Assembly (NCBI RefSeq): GCF_905475395.1
Contig: NC_058342.1
Location: 19,440,640-19,504,639 of the forward strand
From: Chrysoperla carnea
Taxonomy: Eukaryota > Arthropoda > Insecta > Neuroptera > Chrysopidae
Reading direction: 5' to 3'
Length of the DNA: 64,000 bases
The notes under the pieces are model-generated. The model made no database searches. It had not been told where the DNA came from and was given only the letters and a program-made list of their open reading frames with translations. Shown piece by piece: positions 47,849-59,724 of this stretch (positions are counted from its first letter, which is position 1; every line of letters starts with the position of its first letter). Both the position numbers and the translations under genes were made by a program.

Positions 47849-49176
47849 TACCAAAAGGTCTTTGCTGCCACCACATGGTCTTAATATTTGAAAAGGAAAG
47901 ACTTTGAGAATCCTTGAGGATGAATAAGACGTCTTAAAAAATAAACTCTGATATTCTGCGTATGATTTTTATTTTATTCGGAGCCTTTAAAAGATATTAT
48001 ATTAAATTTTATCACTTGTATTTTTTATTACAAATTAAGTTGCACTTGAATCTCTAAGTTGTAATAATTACTGTATGATTCTGATCAATTTCCAATGTCT
48101 TTAAATAGAAAACTTTTAGGTCAAAATATTAAATATTGTGACGTAAAAATTAAAATATTAAATATTAATTTTGCTGATAAGTAAATCTAATCAGAGCCAT
48201 CCATGCTGCTATCACACATTAGACCTCAATTCAATTATTATGATTGTTAACATAAGTAACTTAATAATAATAATAACCAATATAAATTCGCTGACTAGCT
48301 TAATGAACTAATAATTCAAATTAGGTTATTATAATTTTAAAATGTTATTATTTAATAATAATATGAATGATTTAGTGTGTTAGAACCACGTTTTTAAGGA
48401 TAACGCCGTCCAGGGCCTAGCAATATACAATTTATAATAAGACAAGAAAAGTTTTTTCAAATATGGCAAACTTAAATACTTATTTTTTTGGGAGGTATGC
48501 AAGATGCATCTTAACTCCCCTTAAGTCCGCCCCTGATATGTATATATCTGAAAAAATTAATAAAAATGAATCAAATTTTTTCAGTTTGTATCAAACGTGC
48601 TTTTCGGAATAAATTCTATATACAATAATATATTGAATAAACAATATAATGATAAATTTTTAGTGTTATTGAAATTTATGTTAGGGTTTACGACCAGAAA
48701 AAGGAAGAAATTATTCCATCAGTAAAAGCTTTTAATTAGAGTATTGAAAATACGTAACATATGAAACATGCTTGCGCGTATATTGACTCTATTATCTACA
48801 TTTGAGTTAAAATCAATTTCTTAGGAGTAAGTTATTTCGTCTTTAAAATTTTTAATAATTTTAAAATACTAGGTTTAAGAGGACGATTTGAAAGAAAGTA
48901 TTTTTATCATTGCTGACACGTTCACTTTATGGGATGGAGGGTCTAACCACATTTTTACGGTATATTACGGTGAGTCTGGAGTTCTAAGAAATACTGACTT
49001 TGAGTTTGTGCTATCTCTCCCCTCGAAGTATGGCTCACTTCGGTTGAACGCTGCCATTATGTCCATGGCATGTCATAATTGACCGAACTTCTTAGCAGAA
49101 TAACGAAAACATTTTATTTTCAATAAACGCCTTTTTTCCAATTATTTTTAGTAAATTTGATTGAATAAATCTTAAG
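47849..49176. other. Upstream region of the transporter cluster, no gene seen
   Basis: AT-rich. A 64-codon frame at 48,888-49,082 ends about 95 bases before the first transporter exon and has no recognisable domain. Promoter elements could not be identified with confidence. Confidence 0.35.
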
Positions 49177-50840
49177 ATGCCGAATGCTCATCAAGAATCT
49201 CTTAGATGGAAATATTCCAATGCTGGAAACTACATAACTAAAATGGAAACAATTCCAATCAAAAGGGAAGTTGAATATATTTTTGAAGAAGAAACGAATG
49301 AAGCAAGTAAAATAAATTTTCATTTTTCGAAGGAATTTTGCACACAATTTGGTATTTCGTTTGTTGGTACGTGTTTACTAATTTTTTTCACATCACTATA
49401 TCATGATCCTTTCATTCTCGCTCTGCTATTACTCCTCCCGAGACCCCACTTTACCCAGATCAATGCTAAAGAAGTTTTACTTTACAATTACTTTTTATAA
49501 TTTCAATCGATCATTTAATTTCAGTCAATTTGTTAATTTTCATCACCGGGACCCATTTAGGTTGGGTTGGACCAACGATTCTCAAATTATCATCAAATAG
49601 TTCAGAAATACCGTTAACATCATCTGAAATATCATGGTTAACTGCAATGTTACCACTTGGTGGAGGAATTGGTCCAATATTTGGAGCAATATTAGCGAAT
49701 AGAATTGGTCGAAAAAATGCAATCTTATTGACAACTATCCCTGAAATAATTACTTGGATTGCAATTGCCTATGCCAAAAACATCTATCATTTATGCATAG
49801 CACAATTTATAAAAGGGTTAATTGGAGGTTCTGCAATGGCTGCGGTACCAATGTATCTTGGTGAAATATCATCACCACTATTTCGTGGAATTATAGGAAT
49901 GTTGTTTCCATTAAATTACATTCTTGGAGCATTATTCGAAATCGTACTTGTACCATATGTTTCTGTAGCGACTAATGCATGGATTGCATCAATCATACCG
50001 TTACTTTTACTTGTAATTTTCATTTGGATGCCAGAATCCCCGTATTACTATTTGATTAAAAATCAAACAGACAACGCAAGAAAATCTTTACGAATATTAA
50101 AGCAAAGTGATAATGTTGACCGACAATTAGAACATCTACGAAAAGTTGTTAGGGAAGAACAAAATGAAGTCAAAAAGTTTTCACAAATATTCCGAGTCAG
50201 AAATAATCGAATTAGTTTCATTCTATGCCTCGGAATTATATCAACACAACATTTAACTGGACTAAATATTATAATTGCATACACTCAAGTAATACTAGAA
50301 AAATCGCATTCACCAATAGATCCTCACATCAGTGGAATTATAATTGAAATTTTTGGTTTAATTTGTGGTATTTCCAGTTTTTTTATGATTGACTCATTAG
50401 GTCGTAGACCTTTGATGTTATTTTCAACGTTTGGAACAATGATACCATGTTTTTTAATAGGTCTCTATTTTCACTTAGATTTTAATAATTTCGAAAATAT
50501 TAGCTCGATAACATTTTTACCTTTTATTGCACTAATTTTACATCAACTGACTGCGTCTCCTGGAGTTATTTCGCTCCCGTACGTGTATTTAAGTGAAATG
50601 TTATCCACAAACATTAAAGGTTTTGCTTCGCTGTTTATCTGTTGTTACGCATCAATACTTCACAGTGTTGAGAATAAGTTTTATGAAAATTTATGTGGCT
50701 ATATCGGAATGCATAATGTATTTTATTTGCTTGTATTTGGATGTTTTATAAGTGGCATTGGAACTTACTTTTTTGTACCAGAAACAAAAGGCAAAAGTTT
50801 AGACGAAATTCAAAGATATTTAAAAATTTATCACCTATGA
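49177..50840 (+). CDS. Tret1-like: Sugar transporter, facilitated trehalose transporter Tret1-like, copy 1 of 3
   Basis: A plasma-membrane MFS sugar porter, expected to move a sugar down its gradient by facilitated transport. I join exon 1 (49177-49366) to exon 2 (49525-50840, stop TGA) across a 158-bp intron with donor G|GTACGT and acceptor TTTCAG. The junction is phase 1 (g+tc = Val), giving 501 residues, close to the family's usual length. Visible motifs include a GRK loop after TM2 near residue 125, YLGEISSP...FRG near 174, PESP near 233, D..GRRP near 353-359 and PETKGKS near 482. Loop 1 has an N-S-S sequon. The TM7 motif is QHLTGLN instead of QQ.(S/T)G.N, and the TM10 GPxPW is replaced by a SLPYVYLSE segment. 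The N-terminus is about 20 residues longer than in the other copies; the Met at residue 23 is an alternative start that would match them better. The family assignment is firm. The substrate is inferred only. Confidence 0.9.
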
Positions 50841-51030
50841 AAATAATATCTCACTGAAAAACGATGGCAACGTGAAAGGCTGTGATTCTCAAGCCACAAT
50901 AATCAAAAAAATGCTTTGAAAATTTCCAGAATTTTGGCAAATTACAATGGTAGTTCACCTTCTCATACAAACTTTAAAGACTTTAAAATATGAAAGTATA
51001 AAACCTGAAAGCATCTTTGTGAGATACAAT

Positions 51031-51293
51031 CATAGACATATAAGATTGTGTAAGTAGGATTCCAGACTCGGTAAAAAGAGAACGATGTTCTGACGTACGT
51101 TTTGTCTCTTTTTTGGGCGTGACTTACTGGCGCACTTTTCCACTTACAGTAAGCACGTGTCCAAGACTGTGCATGCGCAAACGCAACTTAAAAGAAACAA
51201 AACGTACGCCACAGCATCGTTCTCTTTTTATCGCTTTTTATCGAGTTTGGTCAGATCACGCCCACTTCTTCAGTCTATGCTTATATGTCTATG
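51031..51293. mobile_element. hAT-like MITE with 8-bp target duplication
   Basis: 263 bp with inverted ends CATAGACATATAAG / CTTATATGTCTATG. Pairing extends inward through AAAAAGAGAACGATG and GACGTACGTTTTGT. It is flanked by identical GATACAAT at 51,023-51,030 and 51,294-51,301. An 8-bp duplication fits hAT transposition. Non-coding. Confidence 0.85.
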
Positions 51294-51301
51294 GATACAA
51301 T

Positions 51302-53361
51302 CGTTTGGACGGATCATAACTGACTGAGTAAAGAAAAAAATGGCATTTACATCAGTGAAAATACTATTCCAAGTTTTATATAATTTAAGTCAAATATTTT
51401 TAACCTTTCTATGGCGGGAACGTAATTGGATCGGAATTGGACTGTTACGTATCGAAAACGAACTGTATTTGGCATTATGATGACAATTGGCGTATCGCTT
51501 TTAAACTATTGACAATATAACTTTTTTAGTATAAAGACATTGTTTGATATATTTTCTATTGTTTATAACATTTAATAATATTTTATAAAATTATCAAAAA
51601 AATTTTGTTTTTTTTTTATTCTGCACATAAGTAATGTTAATTTGTAATAATAATTTTTTTTTTTCTTGAATAAAATTTGAAATAGATACTGAGCATAATA
51701 TGGATAATATAAGAATTTTGCTTTGCTTTATAAATGAAACAAATTTTCATTTTAGTAAAAATTATCAATTTTCATTAGATCTCTTTATCAAAACAATCTC
51801 TGATGCATTTCAATATTGTTCATTTTTATTTCAACTAAATTCAAATAATTTATGAACATTGACAATAAATACATGAATACATAGTAAGGTTATGGGACTT
51901 AGCCTGGGACTTAACATGTTTACAATAAATACATGAATACATCGTAAGGTTATGGGACTTAACCTAAACTTTACATAATACGTCATTTAAAATATCTTAA
52001 GATTATAGTGCTTAGCCTAAACTGTACCTGTAACACTTCATCCTCAAAAATAAGTACACCGATATTTACACATAATTGTATCCTTGAAATAATGCTAAAA
52101 GTAGATACAAAAAACCATTCATATCAAATTAAACCATCCCTAAAAACGAAAGTTTAAACGAAAATATATACAATTTTGATTACCTTGGATCAGTTGTAAT
52201 CATCTGACATGAGAGATCTTTCCCAAGAAAGATATATACGAGTGTCAGTTTGGTATCCGATTAAAATTGTTGAAAATTATTTTTTTTAATTGTTACATGG
52301 ATCACACTCGAGTAAGATGCTGTAAATAAGCGGTTATTATTCAAATTAAGATGAGCATTTCTGTGGGCTGTATTATGCATTTTGTTTAAATAACTGCCAC
52401 AATTTGGGCAGTGTTTCTTTTAGTTACCTGTTTTTTTTTTGTGTGGTCTCGATAAAATTTTTGGTAATTTAGTTTTCTTTTTAAGTTTTAATTTTTTGAT
52501 TTGTTGATTTCTGGTTGTTATTTTAATATTTACAATTTTGCTTATTATTTGAAATTAATCTTTTATTTTCAGGCTTAAACCCTTATTTTGTTTTTTATAT
52601 TTTTATTCACAACGATAATCCTTTCTTAGGATTTAAACTTAATATTTTATTGTGCTTCAGGTGAACGCAGGCAGTTAAATTGTTTTAGGAGGTGTAACAT
52701 AAATATTTATTATCATATTCTGCTAAATAATTTAATTTAAATTTTAAGGATATATTTGATTATTTGTTTCAGGGCCTTTCTGTGATTCTATGTTATTTAA
52801 TTTTTCGTATTTTGGTATTTTATTATTATTTTAAGAGGTAATGAATGCTACTGAAGAGGTTTGCCAAAGCAATCGAAACCGGCTTTGCTAATTAATAATA
52901 ATTTTATAATCTAGCTAAATATTTTTATTGTGCGTCCTGAAGAGGATATATTTTTACAAAATGCAAGCGGTTATTGGAAAAAAATAACGTAGCAGGTCAC
53001 AATCCAACCTTTATTATTAAGCAATAGAAATAATTTCTTAAATCATTGAGCAATTTCCAAATGATAATATAAATTGAAAAATTTTAAGAATGAGAAATTT
53101 TCTAATCGTGCGAAAATATTTATAAAATATATTTTTTTATATAATAAGAGGGCAATTGTGATAGTTTGTTAAATAGAAAGCACGTAATCCCTTGAATAAA
53201 AATAAAGAGATTACTAATACTAAGTGCATATTTTCATAACGTTTCTTTCAATTTTATTGTTATAATGCCAGTACATACCAAAACAGAAAAATAATAATTG
53301 GTAAAATAAAATTGGAAAAATAATTCAATAATCGCTGGTAATTACAAAAAAAGGAAAAAAA
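51302..53361. other. Intergenic between transporters 1 and 2
   Basis: AT-rich, no gene seen. Contains the tandem duplication at 51,862-51,966. Confidence 0.4.
51862..51966 (+). repeat. Two-unit tandem repeat, 60-bp period
   Basis: ACAATAAATACATGAATACA followed by T(A/C)GTAAGGTTATGGGACTTA occurs at 51,862 and again exactly 60 bases later. A third diverged unit follows (ATCTTAAGATTATAGTGCTT). Confidence 0.75.
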
Positions 53362-56300
53362 ATGAACAAAAATTCAACCAAAATGGAAGTGGAATATATT
53401 TTTGATGAAGATGGTAATGAAGCCACCAACAAGAAATATTTTCATTTTTCGAAAGAATTTCGCACACAGTTTGGTATTGCGTTTGTTGGTATGTAAACAT
53501 TAAAAATTTTATGTTACATCGTCATAATCACACAGAATTGAAAGGACCTCGCACAAATTAGATGTAATCTGCATTTCGGTCAAATTTCTTTTAAATTTTG
53601 CGGAATGATATTTTAAGTTATTCTGGAGAAAATTCCCATGGTCATGGTCAAGTCATGAAAATGATAGGATTTCAAGTTATCGTTTATATAAAAAAAATAT
53701 TGTAATTTAATTGTAAAAATCATGTACGTATATATGTAGATGAAAATATTGATCTTAACACTTCATATTATTGATCCACTGAACATTTAACACTGCTTCT
53801 TCTTTGAATTTCGTAAAATATTCTTCAAAAAAACAAGAATTAAAAAACAAAACCCTTACATTAAAAAACACACGTATGCATGTAGTTATACATAAATCTA
53901 TATGTCATTGCCTATACAAACATAGGCATATATTATACAAAGAAGTACATTTTCCAACTTTAATTTAAATATAATATGAAATCCTATCATTTCCATGACT
54001 TGTGGCCATGGGAACTTTCTTTAAAATGACTTAAACTATCATTTGCAAAAATTTGAAAAGTTTGACCGAAATGCAGATTACATTTAATTTCTGCGAGGTC
54101 CTTTCTTTATTCGTTTGCGTTACTTGTTTTCTCGAAATTCCCTCAAAAGCTTATTTAACTAAGATCTAAAATCATTTTTAACTCATATGAGAGTGACAAA
54201 AAAAACTTCATCATAGTGGCGAGGCACCCGGGTACCTGCATATTGCTCAATTCTGATTAGTAGTGAAATGAAGGCACCCGAGCACCTAACCACTCTATTA
54301 TGGGAATAAAAACTGTTTTTACTTCCTCAAAATATTGTCAATGGGTTGATGAGGGTAAAATATAGGAAACTACAAAGTCTCAGGAGTTTAAAATGCTGAC
54401 TACAGTAGCTTAAAATGCGTAAAATATTTTTCTTTTTATTGAAAATGCAAAAGAGACTGAAGTACCTTGCCACTTTATTATGAGGCTAAAAAATTTTTAA
54501 TCTTCTTCAAAATATAGCCGATGGATTAACGGGGCCAAACCACAAAAAAAAAATGGATGTGAACAATAAAAATTGGGAAAATTAACAGACTTTTCGAAAA
54601 ATATAGGTAACCAGAGCAGGTAGAACATGAGAACCTATAGCATATACAAAATTCAAATCGATAGAGTAAAGGATATAATCGCAGTGCTTGAAATTCAAAT
54701 GTAACTTTAACCATTCTTATCCGGAAAACCGCTTTTCTTTATTAAGTTTGTTTCCACTTATGAATATTTAAGAGGAGCCTTAAAAAAATTTTAAAGTTTC
54801 ACGCCAATCAAATAATGACTTCACGTCATTAAAAACTGTGTGTAGAACTGTCTTAATTGGTGCCTCCAAGGCTTTCCCAGGTGCCTCGTTACTCACATAA
54901 AGGTTAAACAAAATTGGTATGAAATAAACTTTCCAATAAAGCTAATAGCATAGCGATTGACATTGTTTTTATTTAAGTCCTGGGATTCATTTCTGGTGTT
55001 TATCATTTAACGGTAAAAAATGTTTAATAATATTAAATAATTCAAAATAATAATATTAATATAATTCAAAATAAATATTTTCTTTTTAGTGAATTTGTTA
55101 ATTTTCATCAATGGAACGCATGTAGGCTGGGTTGCACCAACAATTCTCAAATTAACATCAAATAATTCAGAAATATCGTTAACATCATCTGAAATATCAT
55201 GGCTAGCTGCGACATTACCACTTGGTGGAGGAATTGGTCCAATATTTGGAGCAATATTTGCAAATACAGTTGGTCGTAAAAACGCTATTTTACTCGCAAC
55301 TATCCCTGAAATAATTACATGGATTATTATTGCATATGCCAAAAATGTATATCATTTATGCATAGCATTATTTATAAAAGGAATTATTGGAGGTTCTGCT
55401 ATGCCTGCTGTATCAATGTATCTTGGTGAAATCTCATCACCACAGTTTCGGGGAAGAATTCTAGGAATGCTTTTTCAATTAAATTGGGTATTTGGATCTC
55501 TATTCGAAACTATACTTGTGCCATATGTTTCCGTAGCGGCTAATGCATGGATTGCTTCAATCATACCGTTGCTTTTACTTGTAATTTTCATTTGGATGCC
55601 AGAATCTCCGTATTTCTATTTGATTAAAAATCAAACAGACAAGGCAAGAAAATCTCTACGAATTTTAAAGCAAAGTAACAATGTTGACGGACAATTAGAA
55701 CACCTGAGAAAAGTTATTAAGGAAGAACAAAATGAAGTGAAAAAATTTTCTGAAATATTCAGGGTTAAAAATAATCGAATTAGTTTCTTTCTATGTTTTG
55801 GGATAGTATCAATACAACATTTAACTGGGATAAGTATTATATTTCCATATACTCAAATACTGTTAGAAAAATCGAATTTACCAATAGAACCTCACGTAAG
55901 TGGAATTATAATTTCAATAGTAGGTTTAATTTGGGGTATTTCTACGTCGTTGATAATTGATTCATGGGGCCGTAGACCTGTATTGCTCTTTGGCACGTTT
56001 GGAACGATGCTACCATGTTTTTTAATTGGCCTATATTTTCATTTAGATTACAATAATTACGACTATATAAGTTCGATAACATTTTTGCCTTTCATGGCAC
56101 TAATCTTACATCAAATGACTGCATCCCCAGGAGTTACTTCACTCCCGTACGTATATTTAGGTGAAATGCTATCTACAAATATTAAAGGTTTTGCCACACT
56201 GTTCATTTGTTGTTACGCATCAATACTCCATAGTATTATTAGTAAATTTTATGTAAATTTGTCCGACTTTATTGGAATGCACAATGTATTCTATTTGCTT

Positions 56301-56411
56301 GTATTTGGGTGTTTTATAAGCGGAATTGGATCATATTTTTTTGTACCAGAAACGAAAGGAAAAACCCTAGATGAAATACAAACAGTTTTAAAATCATACC
56401 ACTTACAGTGA
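53362..56411 (+). CDS. Tret1-like: Sugar transporter, facilitated trehalose transporter Tret1-like, copy 2 of 3
   Basis: Second tandem MFS sugar porter. Exon 1 is 53362-53488 (starts MNKNSTKMEVEYIF) and exon 2 is 55090-56411 (stop TGA). The 1,601-bp intron has donor G|GTATGT and acceptor TTTTTAG, phase 1 (g+tg = Val), giving 482 residues. The start was chosen because ATG sits in an A-rich context and the following peptide aligns with the other copies. Motifs seen are GRK 104-106, YLGEISSPQFRG 153-164, PESP 213-216, QHLTGIS 285-291, D333 and GRRP 336-339, and PETKG 462-466. The QHLTGIS motif has changed at both the second Gln and the usual Asn, positions that contact sugar in well-studied GLUT/Xyl porters. 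The spacing RGRILG is one residue longer than in copies 1 and 3, and residue 67 opens an N-x-S sequon. An AATAAA lies at 56458-56463. The large intron carries at least two repeats. Confidence 0.92.
53541..54104. mobile_element. MITE inside the intron of transporter 2
   Basis: Inverted arms AAAGGACCTCGCA..AAAT and complement. They share ATGTAATCTGCATTTCGGTC, ATTCCCATGG and TCATGAAAATGATAGGATTT with the mirror arm at 53,970-54,104. Non-coding middle. No clear target duplication. Confidence 0.65.
54215..54525. repeat. Degenerate tandem phrases in the intron of transporter 2
   Basis: GGCACCCG.G.ACCT occurs twice within 60 bp. CCACT.TATTATG.G..TAAAA followed by CTTC(C/T)TCAAAATAT also occurs twice. 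Remains of a repeat element; family not known. Confidence 0.4.
54526..54815 (-). repeat. Dispersed repeat family D, copy 2
   Basis: Inverted copy of 1,005-1,275, inside the intron of transporter 2. A 62-codon minus-strand frame here is part of the repeat and is not an exon. Confidence 0.55.
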
Positions 56412-57062
56412 ACAAACACTTCCTCGAAATGATGTATATTGAAATTTCATTTTAAGAAATAAAGCTGCAGAGGTGCGTTAGCTAAGCGAATAAGCGTCTA
56501 GAGAACTACTTTCTCACTTATAATTGGTCAAAAATACAAAAAAAATTTTATTTTGAAAAAATTCAAAATTTTCTAGCTTGCGCACCCCCCCCCCCCCTTT
56601 CCTTCGACAATTCGCTAAAATGAGTTTTTCAAATTAACAAATAACAGAAAAAAATTCCATAGCGAATATATTGTACCTAATGTAGTTACAAACTCAGAAA
56701 GCAGATTAGCAAATTTTCGAAATGACTTCTCCTGTTTTCTATTTATAATGACAAAATTATACTTCCATATGCTTTGCGGAAAAAACTGTTGTCATAAGGG
56801 AATTATTATTGATGGCTGTAGCTGTAAGTTAAATCTAAGTCTGATGTACAGATGGCACAGATATTCAACTGATGTCTTAAGCTGGATATATTAACCCGGC
56901 TGCACTCCCGCCAGATGTTCCGCGATATTTAGTCCCGTGACTTGGACTTTAGTCTCGTGACTCATGCATTATGCGTTCTGCATGTGCGTCAAATATTTCA
57001 CGCTTAAAATATTCTCTAACTTCCTCAGTACGAATTTGAATAAGTGAATGATTTATGAATAA
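56412..57062. other. 3' flank of transporter 2, no further gene
   Basis: Contains the short 3' UTR, a run of 13 C at 56,585-56,597 and AT-rich sequence. Confidence 0.4.
56458..56463 (+). promoter_or_regulatory. Polyadenylation signal AATAAA of transporter copy 2
   Basis: The hexamer AATAAA lies 47 bases after the stop codon of copy 2, a plausible distance for a short 3' UTR. In this AT-rich DNA it could also be chance. Confidence 0.45.
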
Positions 57063-57570
57063 CAAGTGAAAACAAACAATTGACGTTAATTGTTGATATA
57101 CCTATTTCACACATACTTAACAAATATTTTCTTATAATACATACTGTTCAATTTGAGCCCAATTTGACCTCACAGGCAAACAGTGATGTTTACGAAAAAA
57201 TATTTCAAACAAACGTTGTTTATTATTCTCTAAGGAAGCATTTTTTACTGTTAAAATTTTGTTCTATCTCTAACAAGACTCAATTGCCCTGTGTTGCTCA
57301 TTTACGAACTCGACCTTACTTTTTCCTCCTGAGCACGTTATATATAATTTCAGCTTGATATATTTTTTTATTTATGAGTTGTCGTGTACACAGACAGGTA
57401 GACGGACAGACAACCAATCTAAAATGGACTAATTAGGTGATTTAATAAACACCGATACCAAAATTTTGTTCGTAGCATCAATATTTTTAAGCGTTACAAA
57501 CTTGGAGCTACAAACTTGGGACTAAACTGAATATACCTTGATATTTATTACATATATACATGAAATAAAA
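57063..57570 (+). mobile_element. Family A repeat
   Basis: Starts CAAGTGAAAACAAACAATTG and ends ACATGAAATAAAA, with CAGACAGGTAGACGGACAGAC in the core. The AACTTGG phrase is duplicated near 57,505-57,525. Confidence 0.75.
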
Positions 57571-57574
57571 ATCA

Positions 57575-58175
57575 AAATCCTAATTTATTCATTAATTATA
57601 CTGTAAATATTTATTAAATTTTATAGTTGGCATATTAAAAATGAAGATTTTATATAGAAAATAAATATATAGGTTATGTATCAGTAAGAATGCTTTCAAT
57701 AAAAATATAATATAAATCAATCATTAAAAAATTACATATCAATAATCTGTATTTATTACACATGTTATTAAAATTACTTAATAATTATTAATTATTATTA
57801 CTAAGATTATTACATTATTACACAATTAAATAAAACGACATGTCTATATTTTTGACAAATACATTACATCGATTTATACTCTACAGAACCAAACAAATAT
57901 CCGTATACTAACGAAAGTACACGAGCAGGCCCGAACATTTCCGAAGGTATAATTTTTTGTTACTTACATCTTAACTTTCGATATGAGAGAAATTATCACA
58001 ATTTCTGAAGGCAATTGTTTTTTAATCGTAGATAGGTTGAATAAATTGGAAAAATTCATAATTCGAAAATAGATAAAATTATATGAAGATAGATAAAGTT
58101 TCTAACACATAGGTTTATTATTTGAAAAATAAAATTTCTTTTTGCTTTAAGTCGATCGTCAGCAAAATGCTCATA
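57575..58175 (+). repeat. 600-bp repeat family F, copy 2
   Basis: Partner of 30,990-31,590. It directly abuts the family A copy. Its right part (GAAAAATAAAATTT..TCG..CAGCAAAATGCT) also matches 31,535-31,585. Confidence 0.5.
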
Positions 58176-59724
58176 ACGGGAATGCTGATGGGTAAAATAA
58201 TCTCTTCTGGAACTGCCAAGTCCTCGCAAATTTTCTTCAGTCAAACAAAAAGTACAACATTATTTATAATACATCATCCTCAAATTGATCCGTTAGTGTT
58301 AAATATTGTAGTAACAATTAAATTGTAATAGGAATCATACTACACTCAATCAGTGCTCTTTGTAAAATACATATGTCAGCCACATGCGTTTGACGCGAAA
58401 TAGGAATAGAACCTTTGAATATAATACGTGTTCTTTGGTTTGATATATTATTATAGGAACTTTTCAGGAACTGCCTAATTTTAGTAAATGCTTTGGTAAA
58501 AGAGACAACAACCAACATCATGAAAAAGTACGGTAGGCCTGTATAAAATAAGTCTGACACATGATCGACCGGGTGCATTTATTAGTGCTATTATTATTTG
58601 GCAAAAAAAAAAAAAAAAAAACTACAAAAATTGCTAATTTTAAAATATTAGGAACATTTTTTAAATTGTTTTTTACATGCTTATATTTATTTCATTTGTA
58701 ACTAATTATGTAATAAAATCCTAGAAATCAAATTTAACCTACTTCTTATTGTCCTAATAACTTGCACATGTATCAAGATTCGACCGTAATACAATAAATT
58801 AATAAGTTTCATGGCAAATTTGAGAAAAAAGTGAAATAATCACATTACTAAGCCATGGTTAAGTTAGGTTGTATTGACTGTCCACGAGGGACACAATGAA
58901 TTCACAGAGCTCATTGTGATACCATAGATGTGTTTTACCACCTTTCCGCTGATAATTTCCTTTACCATCTCTTCAATAATTTTCAGAGGCTGCTACCCTA
59001 CTGAAGAAATTTTAGTAAATCATTGTGTAGACGTATTTCTGGGTAATTTGCATTTTAAGTGCTATATGTTGAACAAATGACGGTATTTCGCAAGAATTTT
59101 TCAAATAAGTTCCATTGAAAATCAAAGGTAGTAACACTTAGAATGTTTCATCTAAGTGTTTCTACTATAACATGAGATGTGACAAGTACACTAAGAATAT
59201 CACTAATATGCAAGTATATTAACGAGAAGCATTAGTATACCCTGCGACACAAAATCTGCACAGAGCAAGTGTTAAAAAGGTGCCATACTTCTTTTTCTAA
59301 AACATATTTGGTGATATCCATGTGATATACACATGTCATAACTATTTTCAACAAACTTTAATTTTAAACTTTAGAAATCTTTAGAATTCTTACATACGTA
59401 TTAAGTAGAAATAGGTACACTTCTAACCAAACATTTTTAAAAATCACATATTTGTATTTTAATTGACTTGATTAATTGAATATATTTTTTTATGTTTAAT
59501 ATGATTGATTTTTTTTAAATTTTTCTAGAAGAAATTCACTTAGTTGACGCAGCTCTTGCGTTATAGGAGGTTTTTGATATTATAATGCAACCTTCATATT
59601 TTTTCCATTGAAAGCACGTAATTGCTTTAATATCAAATAAAAAATAATTTCTACAGAAATTGAATTTTTAATCAGTGTTAAAATTGTAGATTGAAAATAT
59701 TCAATTAGTGATGCATATATTTAC
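58176..59724. other. Intergenic between transporters 2 and 3
   Basis: An 86-codon minus-strand frame at 58,318-58,578 has a hydrophobic stretch (YFFMMLVVVSF) but no recognisable family. A poly-A of about 20 bases lies near 58,602. A SINE fragment follows. Confidence 0.35.
58858..58935 (-). repeat. SINE 3' fragment
   Basis: AAGTTAGGTTGTATTGACTG and CCACGAGGGACACA match the tail end of the SINE at 32,342-32,400. The tRNA head is missing. Confidence 0.55.

Noticed and set aside
49403-49600. 65-codon frame across the intron of transporter 1
   Set aside because: It crosses the intron-exon junction in a different frame; a shadow of the gene.
55007-55342. 111-codon minus-strand frame opposite transporter 2
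   Set aside because: Antisense shadow of conserved codons. The same antisense frame appears opposite copy 3 (60,735-60,980) because the sense sequence is conserved.
58318-58578. 86-codon minus-strand frame as a chemoreceptor fragment
   Set aside because: One hydrophobic stretch, but no conserved receptor C-terminal motif could be seen.
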